Positions 1 through 7,744 of a stretch of DNA of 52,388 nucleotides are shown here, one piece after another. This DNA comes from Acidobacteriota bacterium (GTDB taxonomy: Bacteria; Zixibacteria; MSB-5A5; GN15; FEB-12). The DNA lies in contig DATKXK010000021.1 of NCBI GenBank assembly GCA_035529075.1, positions 1 to 52,388 on the forward strand. Direction: 5' to 3'. The translations under genes were made by a program, and so were the position numbers. Position 1 is the first letter of the stretch. Every line of letters starts with the position of its first letter. The notes under the pieces are model-generated. The model saw nothing but the letters and a program-made list of their open reading frames with translations. It did no database searches and was not told the origin of the DNA.

Positions 1-347
1 GCAAACAGAACTGCCCCGCTGTCGTATCTCAAATCCCGGCCCATGTGTTGAAGGCTGTCCCTGTGCATGTAGAATATTTCTATAGTGAACAGCGTATCAG
101 GAGCAACCGCATCGTCAGGGAAAGGGTCGCAGTATGGTGTCCAACACCTGTCATCCAGTGTCGACGGCTTGACTCTATCTAAGACAAGTACGAATTCCCA
201 ACCGGCCCGACTGGCCTCGCAGCCAGCATAATAGTATTTGGTATAGGTGCAACCACTCAGAAACAGAAAACAGGTAGTCACGGTTGCCAGTTTCAACAGC
301 TGCCAAGCTATCAAGCCAGTGTGATCTCCTTTTAAGACACTACCCAT
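1..347 (-). CDS. lipoprotein, N-terminal part (runs off left edge)
   Basis: This is an open frame of 115 complete codons read on the minus strand and cut by the window edge. It starts at an ATG (347-345) preceded by a strong AGGAAGG ribosome-binding site. The N-terminus has a hydrophobic stretch ending in a lipobox (LSGC, lipidated Cys33), so the product should be an exported lipoprotein. The mature part is Tyr- and Cys-containing (TKYYYAGCEAS) and matches no family I recognise. The gene lies downstream of the acetyltransferase gene on the same strand, separated by about 200 bases that hold a perfect hairpin. The C-terminus and function cannot be judged from here. Confidence 0.7.
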   Translation of the reverse strand, partial: MGSVLKGDHTGLIAWQLLKLATVTTCFLFLSGCTYTKYYYAGCEASRAGWEFVLVLDRVKPSTLDDRCWTPYCDPFPDDAVAPDTLFTIEIFYMHRDSLQHMGRDLRYDSGAVLF

Positions 348-415
348 AATTCCTTCCTGAACAGACGTTGTTTTCGCATTTCATGACCGGCGTTGACTTT
401 ACATATGTCGTAAGC

Positions 416-438
416 GGCAGAACCACAGGGGTTCTGCC
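416..438. terminator. perfect 9-bp hairpin, possible terminator
   Basis: GGCAGAACC (416-424) pairs with GGTTCTGCC (430-438) around a 5-nt loop. It sits between two minus-strand genes, 106 bases past the stop of the acetyltransferase gene. There is no clear U-run on either side, so a factor-independent terminator is not certain. It could instead be a dispersed palindromic element. Confidence 0.4.
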
Positions 439-543
439 CTACGGGGCTGCAAAGGTGTACGTGTAATTGTGTATGCCCCGCTGTGGAACCCCGGTGTAGT
501 TAAGCCCGAATATAGATAGCCCGGTCGGAATTGGCAAGCAGAA

Positions 544-1239
544 TCATGCCCGGCGGCGGGCGGGGACAGAGCGGCGGGCGGTTACGGTACGCCGGGCCGG
601 TGCAGTGCGGCGCGTGGTTACAATGCGGCGCGGGGTTTTGGTGCGAGAGGCCGTGGAACGCCTGGCTTTGGGACGCGTCGGTTTCCCAGTCGGGGGACGC
701 CAGTCCTGCTTGAGAATGGCGTACAGGTGGCTGTCCTGCCACCGGCGGCGGTGGAAGTACGACCTGCGGAGGTATCCCTCGCGTTTGAAGCCGACCCTCC
801 TTAGCACCCGCACCGAGGCATCGTTGCTGACAAAGACGTGCCCGTAGACGCGCTCGAATTTCAATTCCCGGAACGCAAACGCGAGGATGAGGTGCACGGC
901 CTCGGTCATGACGCCGCGTCCCCGGTATCGCTTGTTGAGCCAGTAGCCGAGTTCAGCGTTTTTGTGCAGGAAGTTGATCCTGTGCAGGCCGATGCCGCCG
1001 ACGACGCGGCCGGTGCGGCGGTCCTCGATGGAGAAAGGGAACGCGGTTTTCTTGCGCCACTGTTCCTGCGACCACGCGATGAACCGTCGGGCATCCTTGC
1101 GCCCGTATGGATAGGGTATAAAGGTCTGGCGGCTGATGTCGCGGTCCCCGATATGGCGCACGAGATCATCAGCGTCCGCCGGTGTGATCCGGCGCAGGTT
1201 GACCTGGGTGCCTTCGAATCGGGATTTCATAGCGCCCAT
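544..1239 (-). CDS. GNAT family N-acetyltransferase (RimJ/RimL type) with basic tail
   Basis: The first ~175 residues form a RimJ/RimL-like acetyltransferase domain: [12 protein letters not shown] near the start, the ELGYWL strand, and the acetyl-CoA pyrophosphate loop [10 protein letters not shown]. Such enzymes transfer an acetyl group from acetyl-CoA to an N-terminal or small-molecule amine; the substrate here is unknown. The last ~45 residues are an Arg/Pro/Ala/Thr-rich tail with PARR- and TARR-type repeats, unusual for the family and likely to bind nucleic acid or another polyanion. Two nearby ATGs (1239 and 1230) are possible starts; neither has a good ribosome-binding site. A more upstream in-frame ATG at 1266 would add an implausible N-terminus. 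Confidence 0.85.
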   Translation of the reverse strand: MGAMKSRFEGTQVNLRRITPADADDLVRHIGDRDISRQTFIPYPYGRKDARRFIAWSQEQWRKKTAFPFSIEDRRTGRVVGGIGLHRINFLHKNAELGYWLNKRYRGRGVMTEAVHLILAFAFRELKFERVYGHVFVSNDASVRVLRRVGFKREGYLRRSYFHRRRWQDSHLYAILKQDWRPPTGKPTRPKARRSTASRTKTPRRIVTTRRTAPARRTVTARRSVPARRRA

Positions 1240-1282
1240 TATACGTGCAGGCGCCGGCCAACACAAGGGTTTGAGAGATCGT

Positions 1283-1311
1283 TTGACTGCCGGGTCCTGC
1301 GTGCCTATATT
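1283..1311 (+). promoter_or_regulatory. promoter of the hut operon
   Basis: TTGACT (1283-1288), 17-nt spacer, TATATT (1306-1311). The predicted transcription start is near 1318, about 20 bases before the hutU ATG. The -10 box matches the other promoters in this window. Confidence 0.65.
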
Positions 1312-1338
1312 CGGGCTGACATTACCAGAGGTGAGGAC

Positions 1339-2997
1339 ATGAAACCGAAATCCGTCAAAGCTGCGCGCGGCCTGAAACTGTCATGCCAGGGATGGCACCA
1401 GGAAGCCGCCCTGAGAATGCTCAATAACAACCTTGACGCCGAAGTCGCGGAGAAGCCCCAGGAACTGATCGTCTACGGCGGTTCCGGCAAGGCGGCCCGC
1501 TCCTGGGAGGCCTACGACGGTATCGTCAAAGCGCTCAAGGTCCTCAAGAACGACGAAACGCTGCTTATCCAGTCGGGCAAGCCGGTGGGCGTTTTTCAAA
1601 CCCACGAGTACTCGCCGAGGGTGCTGATCGCCAATTCGCACCTGGTGCCGCGCTGGGCGACTTGGGAGAAGTTCCGCGAACTGGAAAAGCTGGGGCTGAT
1701 CATGTTCGGGCAGATGACGGCGGGAAGCTGGATATATATCGGGACGCAGGGGATAATCCAGGGGACCTACGAGACATTCGCGGCGGCCGGTGACAAGCAT
1801 TACAACGGCGACCTGGGCGGCAAGTGGATTCTGACCGGCGGCATGGGCGGCATGGGCGGCGCGCAGCCGCTGGCCGGCAAGATGGCCGATGCCTCGGTGC
1901 TCTGCGTGGAGGTGGACGAAGCGCGGATCAACCGACGCGTCCAACTCGGTTTCTGCGACGTCAAGGTCAAAACGCTCGACAAGGCCATGAAGCTCATGAA
2001 GGAGCACACCAAGGCCTGCAATCCCATCTCGATCGGTCTCGTCGGCAACTGCGCCGAGGTGTTTCCGGAAATCTACCGGCGCGGCCTGGTGCCTGATATC
2101 GTCACGGACCAGACCTCGGCCCATGATGAGCTGAACGGATACATTCCGGAGGGGCTGACGGTGACCGAAGCGGCGCGGCTTCGCCGTCGCGATCCCAAGG
2201 ATTATATCGGGCGGTCGTACGAGTCGATGGTCACGCACTGCGAAGCCATGGTGAGGTTTCAAAAAGCCGGATCGGTGGTGTTTGACTACGGCAACAACCT
2301 TCGCGGGCAGGCGGAGACCGGCGGCCTGAAAAGCGCTTTTGAGTATCCCGGCTTCGTGACCGCATACGTGCGTCCGCTGTTCTTCCAGGGCCGGGGGCCG
2401 TTCAGGTGGGTGGCGCTGTCCGGCAATCCGCAGGACATCGCGGTCACCGATGAGATCGTCCTGCAGCAGTTCAGCCACAACAAATCACTGGTGCGCTGGA
2501 TTACCAAGGCGCGTGAGAAAATTCCGTGGCAGGGGCTTCCGGCCCGCGTCTGCTGGCTCGGTTACGGCGAACGGGCGGAGTTCGGCGACATAATCAACAC
2601 GTACGTCAAGAACGGCAAGATATCGGCGCCGATTGTCATCGGCCGCGACCACCTCGACTGCGGCTCCGTGGCCTCACCATACCGCGAGACAGAGGGGATG
2701 ATCGACGGTTCGGACGCCATCGCTGACTGGCCCCTGCTCAACGGCCTGCTCAACTGCGCCTCCGGGGCCAGCTGGGTCTCGGTGCACCACGGCGGCGGGG
2801 TGGGTATCGGCAACTCCATCCATGCCGGGATGGTGATTGTCGCCGACGGTAGCAAAGAGATGGCCGTCCGTCTGAACCGCGTGTTGACCAATGATCCCGG
2901 CACGGGCGTGGCACGGCACGTCGACGCCGGCTACAAGGACGCTGTCGCTTTTGCCCGGAAGCACAAGGTCAATATCCCGGGCATGAAAAACAGGTAG
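1339..2997 (+). CDS. hutU: urocanate hydratase (urocanase)
   Basis: At 552 residues this has the normal family length. It converts urocanate to 4-imidazolone-5-propionate using tightly bound NAD+ as an electrophile, the second step of histidine degradation in the cytosol. Visible landmarks are the glycine-rich NAD+ site [17 protein letters not shown] and the urocanase signature [15 protein letters not shown] containing the conserved Cys405. The start at 1339 is chosen because GAGGTGAGG lies just upstream; the frame stays open further upstream but that part has no family similarity. It is the first gene of an operon with hutI 24 bases downstream. No hutH (histidine ammonia-lyase) or hutG is present in this window. 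Confidence 0.97.
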   Translation: MKPKSVKAARGLKLSCQGWHQEAALRMLNNNLDAEVAEKPQELIVYGGSGKAARSWEAYDGIVKALKVLKNDETLLIQSGKPVGVFQTHEYSPRVLIANSHLVPRWATWEKFRELEKLGLIMFGQMTAGSWIYIGTQGIIQGTYETFAAAGDKHYNGDLGGKWILTGGMGGMGGAQPLAGKMADASVLCVEVDEARINRRVQLGFCDVKVKTLDKAMKLMKEHTKACNPISIGLVGNCAEVFPEIYRRGLVPDIVTDQTSAHDELNGYIPEGLTVTEAARLRRRDPKDYIGRSYESMVTHCEAMVRFQKAGSVVFDYGNNLRGQAETGGLKSAFEYPGFVTAYVRPLFFQGRGPFRWVALSGNPQDIAVTDEIVLQQFSHNKSLVRWITKAREKIPWQGLPARVCWLGYGERAEFGDIINTYVKNGKISAPIVIGRDHLDCGSVASPYRETEGMIDGSDAIADWPLLNGLLNCASGASWVSVHHGGGVGIGNSIHAGMVIVADGSKEMAVRLNRVLTNDPGTGVARHVDAGYKDAVAFARKHKVNIPGMKNR

Positions 2998-3021
2998 CCG
3001 GAAAGCGCGCACATTTTCGCC

Positions 3022-4290
3022 ATGGCTCCAAAGAAGAAAGCGACGCTTCTCATAAAGAACATTGGCCAGCTCATTACCATGAGCGGTCCGGTGCCCCGTC
3101 TCGGCGGGCAGATGAGCGATATCGGCCTGATCGAGAACGGCGGGGTCGCGGTGGCGGCCGATGAGATTCTGCTTGTGGGGAAATCCGATGAAGTTGAGGG
3201 TCGCGCTACGCTGGCCGAGAGCTGCACGGTGATAGACGCCGGTGGTGCGGTCGTGACTCCGGGACTGATCGATCCTCATACCCATCCCGTGTTCGCCCGG
3301 ACCCGCGAGAAAGAGTTCGAGATGCGGATTGCCGGCAAATCCTACATGGAAATCGCGCAGGCGGGGGGCGGCATCCGATCATCCGTCCGCGACCTGCGCA
3401 CGGCTCCCGCCGAGCTTTTGCTCCAGAGCAGCAAACGGCGGCTCGACCGGCTCCTGGCGCACGGCGTCACCACGATCGAGGCCAAGTCCGGTTACGGGCT
3501 GTCGACCGAATCGGAGATCAAGTCGCTGGAGGTGATACGGGATCTCGATCAGATGCACGCGGTTGACCTGGTGCCGACCTTTCTCGGCGCTCACGAGATT
3601 CCCGACGAATACCGCGACCGGCGCGAGGAGTACATTGGCGTGATCATCAACGAGATGATTCCGGCCGTGGTTGAAAGCAACCTGGCCGAGTACTCCGACG
3701 TTTTCTGCGAGAAAGGTGTTTTCGATATCGAGGAATCGCGGCGGATTCAGCAGGCGGCCGTCGATGCGGGATTGAAACTGCGGTTTCATGCCGATGAACT
3801 GGAGTCGACCGGCGGGGCCGAACTGGCCGCCTCGATGGGTGCGGTCACGGCTGACCACCTTGTCTATATATCCGACGCCGGTATCAAAGCGTTGGCGGCT
3901 TCCGGCACCGTGGCGGTGCTGCTGCCGGGGACGACTTTTTCGCTGGGCGGTGATCGCTACGCGCCCGCCCGGAAGATGATCGAAGAAGGCGTAGCGGTGG
4001 CTCTTTCCACTGACTGTAATCCCGGGTCCAGCTATACCGAATCGCTCCCGATGATAATCTCGCTGGCGGCGGTGCAAATGAAACTTACGGCCGCCGAATC
4101 TCTGAGCGCCGTGACCGTAAACGCCGCCAAGGCCGTAAACCGGGAGAGCAGGATCGGGCGCCTCGAGCCGGGCATGCAGGGCGATATCGTGATCTGGGAG
4201 ATGGGCGACTACCGGGAGTTGCCGTATCATTACGGCGTCAACCTGGCCGGCAAAGTCGTCAAGCGCGGCAAGGTGGTCGTTGACAGGTAG
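3022..4290 (+). CDS. hutI: imidazolonepropionase
   Basis: A 422-residue amidohydrolase-superfamily enzyme that hydrolyses 4-imidazolone-5-propionate to N-formimino-L-glutamate, following urocanase. The metal-binding HxH lies in DPHTHPVFARTRE near residue 85. Further His/Asp ligands lie in RFHADE, ADHL and STDCNPGSS, as in other HutI proteins. It follows hutU at 24 bases and precedes the LptE-like gene at 5 bases, so the three are almost certainly cotranscribed. The start has only a weak, distant ribosome-binding sequence, and the basic MAPKKK N-terminus is slightly longer than usual. Confidence 0.96.
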   Translation: MAPKKKATLLIKNIGQLITMSGPVPRLGGQMSDIGLIENGGVAVAADEILLVGKSDEVEGRATLAESCTVIDAGGAVVTPGLIDPHTHPVFARTREKEFEMRIAGKSYMEIAQAGGGIRSSVRDLRTAPAELLLQSSKRRLDRLLAHGVTTIEAKSGYGLSTESEIKSLEVIRDLDQMHAVDLVPTFLGAHEIPDEYRDRREEYIGVIINEMIPAVVESNLAEYSDVFCEKGVFDIEESRRIQQAAVDAGLKLRFHADELESTGGAELAASMGAVTADHLVYISDAGIKALAASGTVAVLLPGTTFSLGGDRYAPARKMIEEGVAVALSTDCNPGSSYTESLPMIISLAAVQMKLTAAESLSAVTVNAAKAVNRESRIGRLEPGMQGDIVIWEMGDYRELPYHYGVNLAGKVVKRGKVVVDR

Positions 4291-4295
4291 ACCGG

Positions 4296-4835
4296 ATGGA
4301 ACGTACGCTGTTGCGGGCTGTTAAAGTGATGATGACGGCGAGACGGACGGGACGGTTCTTGTGCGCGCCGGCGCTGGCGGCGGTTCTGCTGTGTTCGGCG
4401 TGCGCTATCTACACGCTTAACCCGAGAGGGGAATCGGAGATAAGCACGATAGCGGTGGAGCCGCTCGAGAATGAAACGGCCGAGTTCGGGCTGGCTGACC
4501 GCCTGACGGAAATTATCATCGACGCCCTGATTGCTGACGGCAACCTGAAGGTGGTGTCGCCGGCCGAGGCGGATGCGATTCTGGTCGGAAGTCTGACCTA
4601 CTATGACCGGGTGGCCGAGGCTTTTGACCAAAACGACCAGGTTCAATCGTATAAAGTGAGAATGGATTTCAATCTTACATTGCGCAATTCCAGGAGTGGA
4701 GAGGATTTTTGGACTCTCAAGACACGCCAGGAAGGCATTTACACGGCAGACGAAGGCACCGAAGAGGACGGCCAGCGGGATGCAGGCACCAGGCTGGTCG
4801 AGGTTATCATAGACAAGACCACTAAATCGTGGTAG
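4296..4835 (+). CDS. lptE: LptE-like LPS-assembly lipoprotein
   Basis: A 179-residue lipoprotein: signal peptide with lipobox CSAC and lipidated Cys36, then the LptE pattern IAVEPLENETAEFGLADRLTE, a LKVVSPAEADAILVGSL segment, and a YKVRMDFNLTLRN strand. LptE is the outer-membrane lipoprotein that plugs the LptD barrel for lipopolysaccharide insertion. It sits 5 bases after hutI, so it is translationally linked to histidine catabolism genes, which is an odd context. The LptD partner is not in the window. Internal Met codons at residues 12 and 13 are alternative starts giving a more usual signal peptide. Confidence 0.75.
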   Translation: MERTLLRAVKVMMTARRTGRFLCAPALAAVLLCSACAIYTLNPRGESEISTIAVEPLENETAEFGLADRLTEIIIDALIADGNLKVVSPAEADAILVGSLTYYDRVAEAFDQNDQVQSYKVRMDFNLTLRNSRSGEDFWTLKTRQEGIYTADEGTEEDGQRDAGTRLVEVIIDKTTKSW

Positions 4836-4897
4836 GTCACGGCGGCAGCCGTGACGATAGACAGCATAGAGACGGACTATTATATAAGGCTGGTTCA

Positions 4898-5854
4898 GTG
4901 AAAGACATTGTCAAATACGTGAGTTGTAGCCTCGTCCTGGCGGGCGCGGTCATGCCGACCGGCCTGCTGACGGCCGGAGGAATCAACGGCGGCGCCGGGA
5001 CCTCGGCCTTTTCTTTTCTGAAGATCAATGTCGGGGCAAGGCCGGTGGCCCTGGGCGGAGCCTTTACCGGCGTGGCCGATGATGAGAACTCTCTGTATTA
5101 CAACCCGGCCGGGATCGCGTCTCTGGAGCGCCACGGAATTATTGCGGGTTATCACAACTACTTCGTTGACCTTCAATCCGGGCTGGTCGGATACGTCCAC
5201 CAGTCCCGTGAGAAACATTTCCTGGCCGGCTATATCAGCTACCTTAACTACGGTGAATTCACCCAGACCGACAACCTCGGCACCATCACCGGCGAGTTCG
5301 GAGGCGGAGACGTGCTGTTCGGGGTCACCTTTGCCACGCGCTACCGGGAGAACATTTACGCCGGAGCGACGGGTAAGCTGATTTACGAGAAGATTCAGGG
5401 TTTTTCGGCCTCCGGAATGGCGCTGGATGTAGGGCTCAAGTATCGAAGCAACCGGGGCCGGTACACGGCCGGCCTGATGCTGCAGAACCTGGGCATACAG
5501 CTTTCAAACTTCACGGACGCCGACCATGAGCCCCTTCCGCTGATGCTGAGGGTTGGCGGCGGGATTCGTCCGCGCGGTCTGCCCATGCTGTTCTCGGCCG
5601 ATGTCATGGTGCCGCGTGACAATGATGTCGATGTCGCCGTGGGTGGGGAATACTATGAGTTGAAGCCGCTGTATCTTCGTATCGGCTGGAACAGCTTTGG
5701 CTCGAACTACCGGGCCACAAGCTCGGACGACAGCATGGCCGGGGTGTCGCTCGGCTTCGGTCTGGACTGGAAGGAACTTCATATCGCCTATGCTTTTTCG
5801 CCCGGGGCCGAACTGGGTGAAAGTCATCGCATAACCATAACCGGGGGAGTATGA
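4898..5854 (+). CDS. PorV/PorQ-type outer-membrane beta-barrel protein
   Basis: A 318-residue protein with a signal peptide and a repeated amphipathic beta-strand pattern. The N-terminal block FLKINVGARPVALGGAFTGVADDENSLYYNPAG is recognisable in the PorV/PorQ (UPF0164) family. In Bacteroidetes, PorV is an outer-membrane component of type IX secretion that shuttles cargo. The presence of a T9SS-style sorting tail on the protein at 44.3-47 kb fits such a role, but PorV-like paralogues also exist outside T9SS. I chose the GTG at 4898, preceded by AAGG, because it places a proper signal peptide (hydrophobic SLVLAGAVMPTGLL) at the N-terminus. An upstream GTG at 4829 would add 23 polar residues. 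Confidence 0.8.
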   Translation: MKDIVKYVSCSLVLAGAVMPTGLLTAGGINGGAGTSAFSFLKINVGARPVALGGAFTGVADDENSLYYNPAGIASLERHGIIAGYHNYFVDLQSGLVGYVHQSREKHFLAGYISYLNYGEFTQTDNLGTITGEFGGGDVLFGVTFATRYRENIYAGATGKLIYEKIQGFSASGMALDVGLKYRSNRGRYTAGLMLQNLGIQLSNFTDADHEPLPLMLRVGGGIRPRGLPMLFSADVMVPRDNDVDVAVGGEYYELKPLYLRIGWNSFGSNYRATSSDDSMAGVSLGFGLDWKELHIAYAFSPGAELGESHRITITGGV

Positions 5855-6315
5855 GTATGGCCCGTCGATACTTTAAAGGAGCCGCACTGCTTCTTGCGCT
5901 GCTGATCTTCGTGCTGGCCAGTGCCTGTTCCACGTCCGATACGGACGACCCCAGGCAGGTAGTGATAGCGTTGTTCGGCGCCATGGAGAAAAACGATCAG
6001 GCCGCGCTGGCGCATTTGCTGGATCTCGCAGAACTCATGAAGAGCACCGGTGGCGACTATGCCCTGCAGGGAGGCGAACCGCGCGTCTTTACCAATCCCC
6101 AGCAGATCCTTGACGACCTGACGAACGATGGCGAGACGAAACGCCGCTGGTTCTCGCTCCAGCGAATCGTCAACACGGCTGAGGTCATAGGTGAGTCCGC
6201 CACTGTCGAGGTGACTTTTGTGGACAAGGATTCATCCCGCGGGTACCGTACCAAGTTCGGGCTTACGAGAACAAACGGTAAGTGGCGGATTTACAGTTTC
6301 AACACAATGCGGTAG
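5851..6315 (+). CDS. small lipoprotein with DUF4878/NTF2-like fold
   Basis: A 154-residue lipoprotein with lipobox LASAC. The mature region follows the pattern of DUF4878-like lipoproteins: an early DDPRQVVIALFGAMEKNDQAAL helix and a closing strand GKWRIYSFN, suggestive of an NTF2/SnoaL-like cone. Its start overlaps the PorV-like stop by 4 bases (ATGA), so the two are translationally coupled. It closes the hutU-hutI-lptE-porV operon. Function unknown; an envelope role is inferred from location only. A second ATG at 5857 is possible. Confidence 0.7.
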   Translation: MSMARRYFKGAALLLALLIFVLASACSTSDTDDPRQVVIALFGAMEKNDQAALAHLLDLAELMKSTGGDYALQGGEPRVFTNPQQILDDLTNDGETKRRWFSLQRIVNTAEVIGESATVEVTFVDKDSSRGYRTKFGLTRTNGKWRIYSFNTMR

Positions 6316-6818
6316 GCGACCTGCCGGCCCGGAGGCTCGGTGTTCCACACGCCGGCCGTCGGCGAAATTACGAGGCTGGGCGAGCCGACGGCGGTTTTGG
6401 GACGCCCCGTTGCCCGTAAAAAAGAAGTTTACCACCGGCATCGGAAGGGGTAGAGGGGGAACCCCCAGGTCGACGCAAATGATAAACTTCTTTCTGCTTC
6501 CATTTTAATTTACCTAATCCGAGTCGATTTGTCAATTATCTTCGGCGGCTTATTCCGGGAGGCTGCCGGCGACCTGGCCTCGGTCGATCCGGCCAACCCA
6601 GCAGGTTGTCCTGAATCGCCCGCTCGGCGCCCTTAAGTTGTTGTCTTTCATGGCGAAGCGCGCGCGCCGCCGGCCGGGACTCTCGATAACGCAGTCCTCC
6701 CGGGACCTCACGCGAAAATTCACTTGCCGGGGGTGCGGGCACGCCGTATATATGAGTAGCGACGATGCCTGATTCACCAGGTGTCTGTTAAGGGATTTTG
6801 GGACCGTGTCCGGATTCT
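6316..6818. other. gene-poor interval
   Basis: About 500 bases between the porV operon and the next lipoprotein. It holds the 6421-6493 inverted repeat and ends at a strong orphan terminator. Short open frames here (for example 6550-6777 on the minus strand) have no ribosome-binding site or protein-like composition. A weak TTGTCA-N16-TATTCC promoter-like pair at 6529-6556 could start a ~290-nt RNA ending at the terminator. Confidence 0.4.
6421..6493. repeat. 11-bp inverted repeat enclosing a G/C hairpin
   Basis: AAAGAAGTTTA (6421-6431) is perfectly complementary to TAAACTTCTTT (6483-6493), 51 bases apart. Between them is a GGGGGAACCCCC element (around 6455-6466). The unit could fold as a long hairpin in RNA. 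No gene is convincing in this interval. Confidence 0.5.
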
Positions 6819-6849
6819 AACCCTCGCGCAACGGCGAGGGTTACTTTTT
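6819..6849 (+). terminator. strong intrinsic terminator
   Basis: AACCCTCGC (6819-6827) pairs with GCGAGGGTT (6834-6842) around a 6-nt loop and is followed by ACTTTTT. It is oriented for plus-strand transcripts and lies 500 bases after the nearest plus-strand gene. Confidence 0.85.
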
Positions 6850-6910
6850 GGCTCTTGCACGGGACCGGCAAGTTACTCGTCTGGTAGTGGAAGCGGCGGC
6901 GATTTTTCTG

Positions 6911-6939
6911 TTGTGCCGGGGCTTCAGGAGCGATATATT
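6911..6939 (+). promoter_or_regulatory. promoter of the lipoprotein gene at 6983
   Basis: TTGTGC (6911-6916), 17-nt spacer, TATATT (6934-6939), giving a start near 6946 and a ~37-nt leader containing AGGGAG. Confidence 0.55.
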
Positions 6940-6982
6940 GCGAGCCGATTTGTTTGTGAGAGTCACTAGGGAGATTGGCGAG

Positions 6983-7456
6983 ATGAAGAAGGGTGCAGGC
7001 TTTTTTTTCATACTGGTGCTTCTGGCGGCTGTTCTCGTGTGGTTGCCAGCGTGTCGAAACGACATCAACGTGCCGTATCCAGACACGTTGGCCAATGACT
7101 ACGAGGGCATCTATGCGTACATGGAGATCGACGGCATTGACACCGTGGTAGATACCGCCAACTACGTGATTTTCAGGTTTACGAAGGTGGCCTACTTCCT
7201 GACCGTCAATCCCAAGCTTGAAAGCGAGGAGTCCAGCTACTTCTGTGACTGTGAGGGACTATACGAGCTGGAAAACGGAGTTCAGTTTCTTGAGGAAGAC
7301 GGCAACCGAACCAACAAGGTTTGTACGCCGGATAACAATCCCCAGGGCTCCTTCGGCCTTAATCAGAATACGGGGACCGATACCATGCTCATCAAGCAGG
7401 ACAACACGGAAGGCGGGATTCGCAAGATCAAGGTATTGAAGCTGGTAGTCAAGTAG
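6983..7456 (+). CDS. lipoprotein of unknown function
   Basis: A 157-residue product beginning MKKGAGFFFILVLLAAVLVW with lipobox LPAC. The start at 6983 has AGGGAG nine bases upstream and follows a promoter with a TATATT -10 box. The mature part opens PYPDTLANDYEGIYAYMEID and contains three further cysteines (two in FCDCEG), possibly a disulfide pair. The beginning 'ANDYEGIY...' resembles small lipocalin-like lipoproteins in which a single beta sheet follows the acyl anchor, but I cannot name a family. It is monocistronic, flanked by terminators on both sides. Confidence 0.65.
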   Translation: MKKGAGFFFILVLLAAVLVWLPACRNDINVPYPDTLANDYEGIYAYMEIDGIDTVVDTANYVIFRFTKVAYFLTVNPKLESEESSYFCDCEGLYELENGVQFLEEDGNRTNKVCTPDNNPQGSFGLNQNTGTDTMLIKQDNTEGGIRKIKVLKLVVK

Positions 7457-7481
7457 GTCCCGGATATCCCAGGAAAACGTC

Positions 7482-7507
7482 ACCGGCCGCAAGGCCGGTT
7501 TTTTTTT
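7482..7507 (+). terminator. intrinsic terminator
   Basis: ACCGGCC (7482-7488), GCAA tetraloop, GGCCGGT (7493-7499), then a run of nine T. It ends the lipoprotein transcript 26 bases after its stop codon. Confidence 0.9.
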
Positions 7508-7744
7508 GGGGTGACATCGGGCGGATGAAGCCTCGCGAGTCTGCGCGGCCCGCCTGAATCGAGATTTTGCCTGACGTCGGCTGTCAGTCACCGGGTTAAT
7601 ACTGTGTTTGGGAGCAGCGGCAGCATTGTTGCTCCGGGGGCTGCAGGCGAACCACCTGCTTGCGGTGCAAGAGGGGTCCGTGCGCAGGGCCCCTTTTCGC
7701 CTCGGCGAGAAGGCCGGGCAGGGTTGAACGGGAGGATCCGGCGC

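Noticed and set aside
1381-2478. Long minus-strand open frame opposite hutU
   Set aside because: It mirrors the strongly supported urocanase codons, has no ribosome-binding site and encodes an Arg/His-rich product typical of antisense frames in GC-rich DNA.
6550-6777. Small minus-strand frames in the gene-poor gap
   Set aside because: No ribosome-binding site, no protein-like composition, and an unknown RNA or spacer is a simpler explanation.
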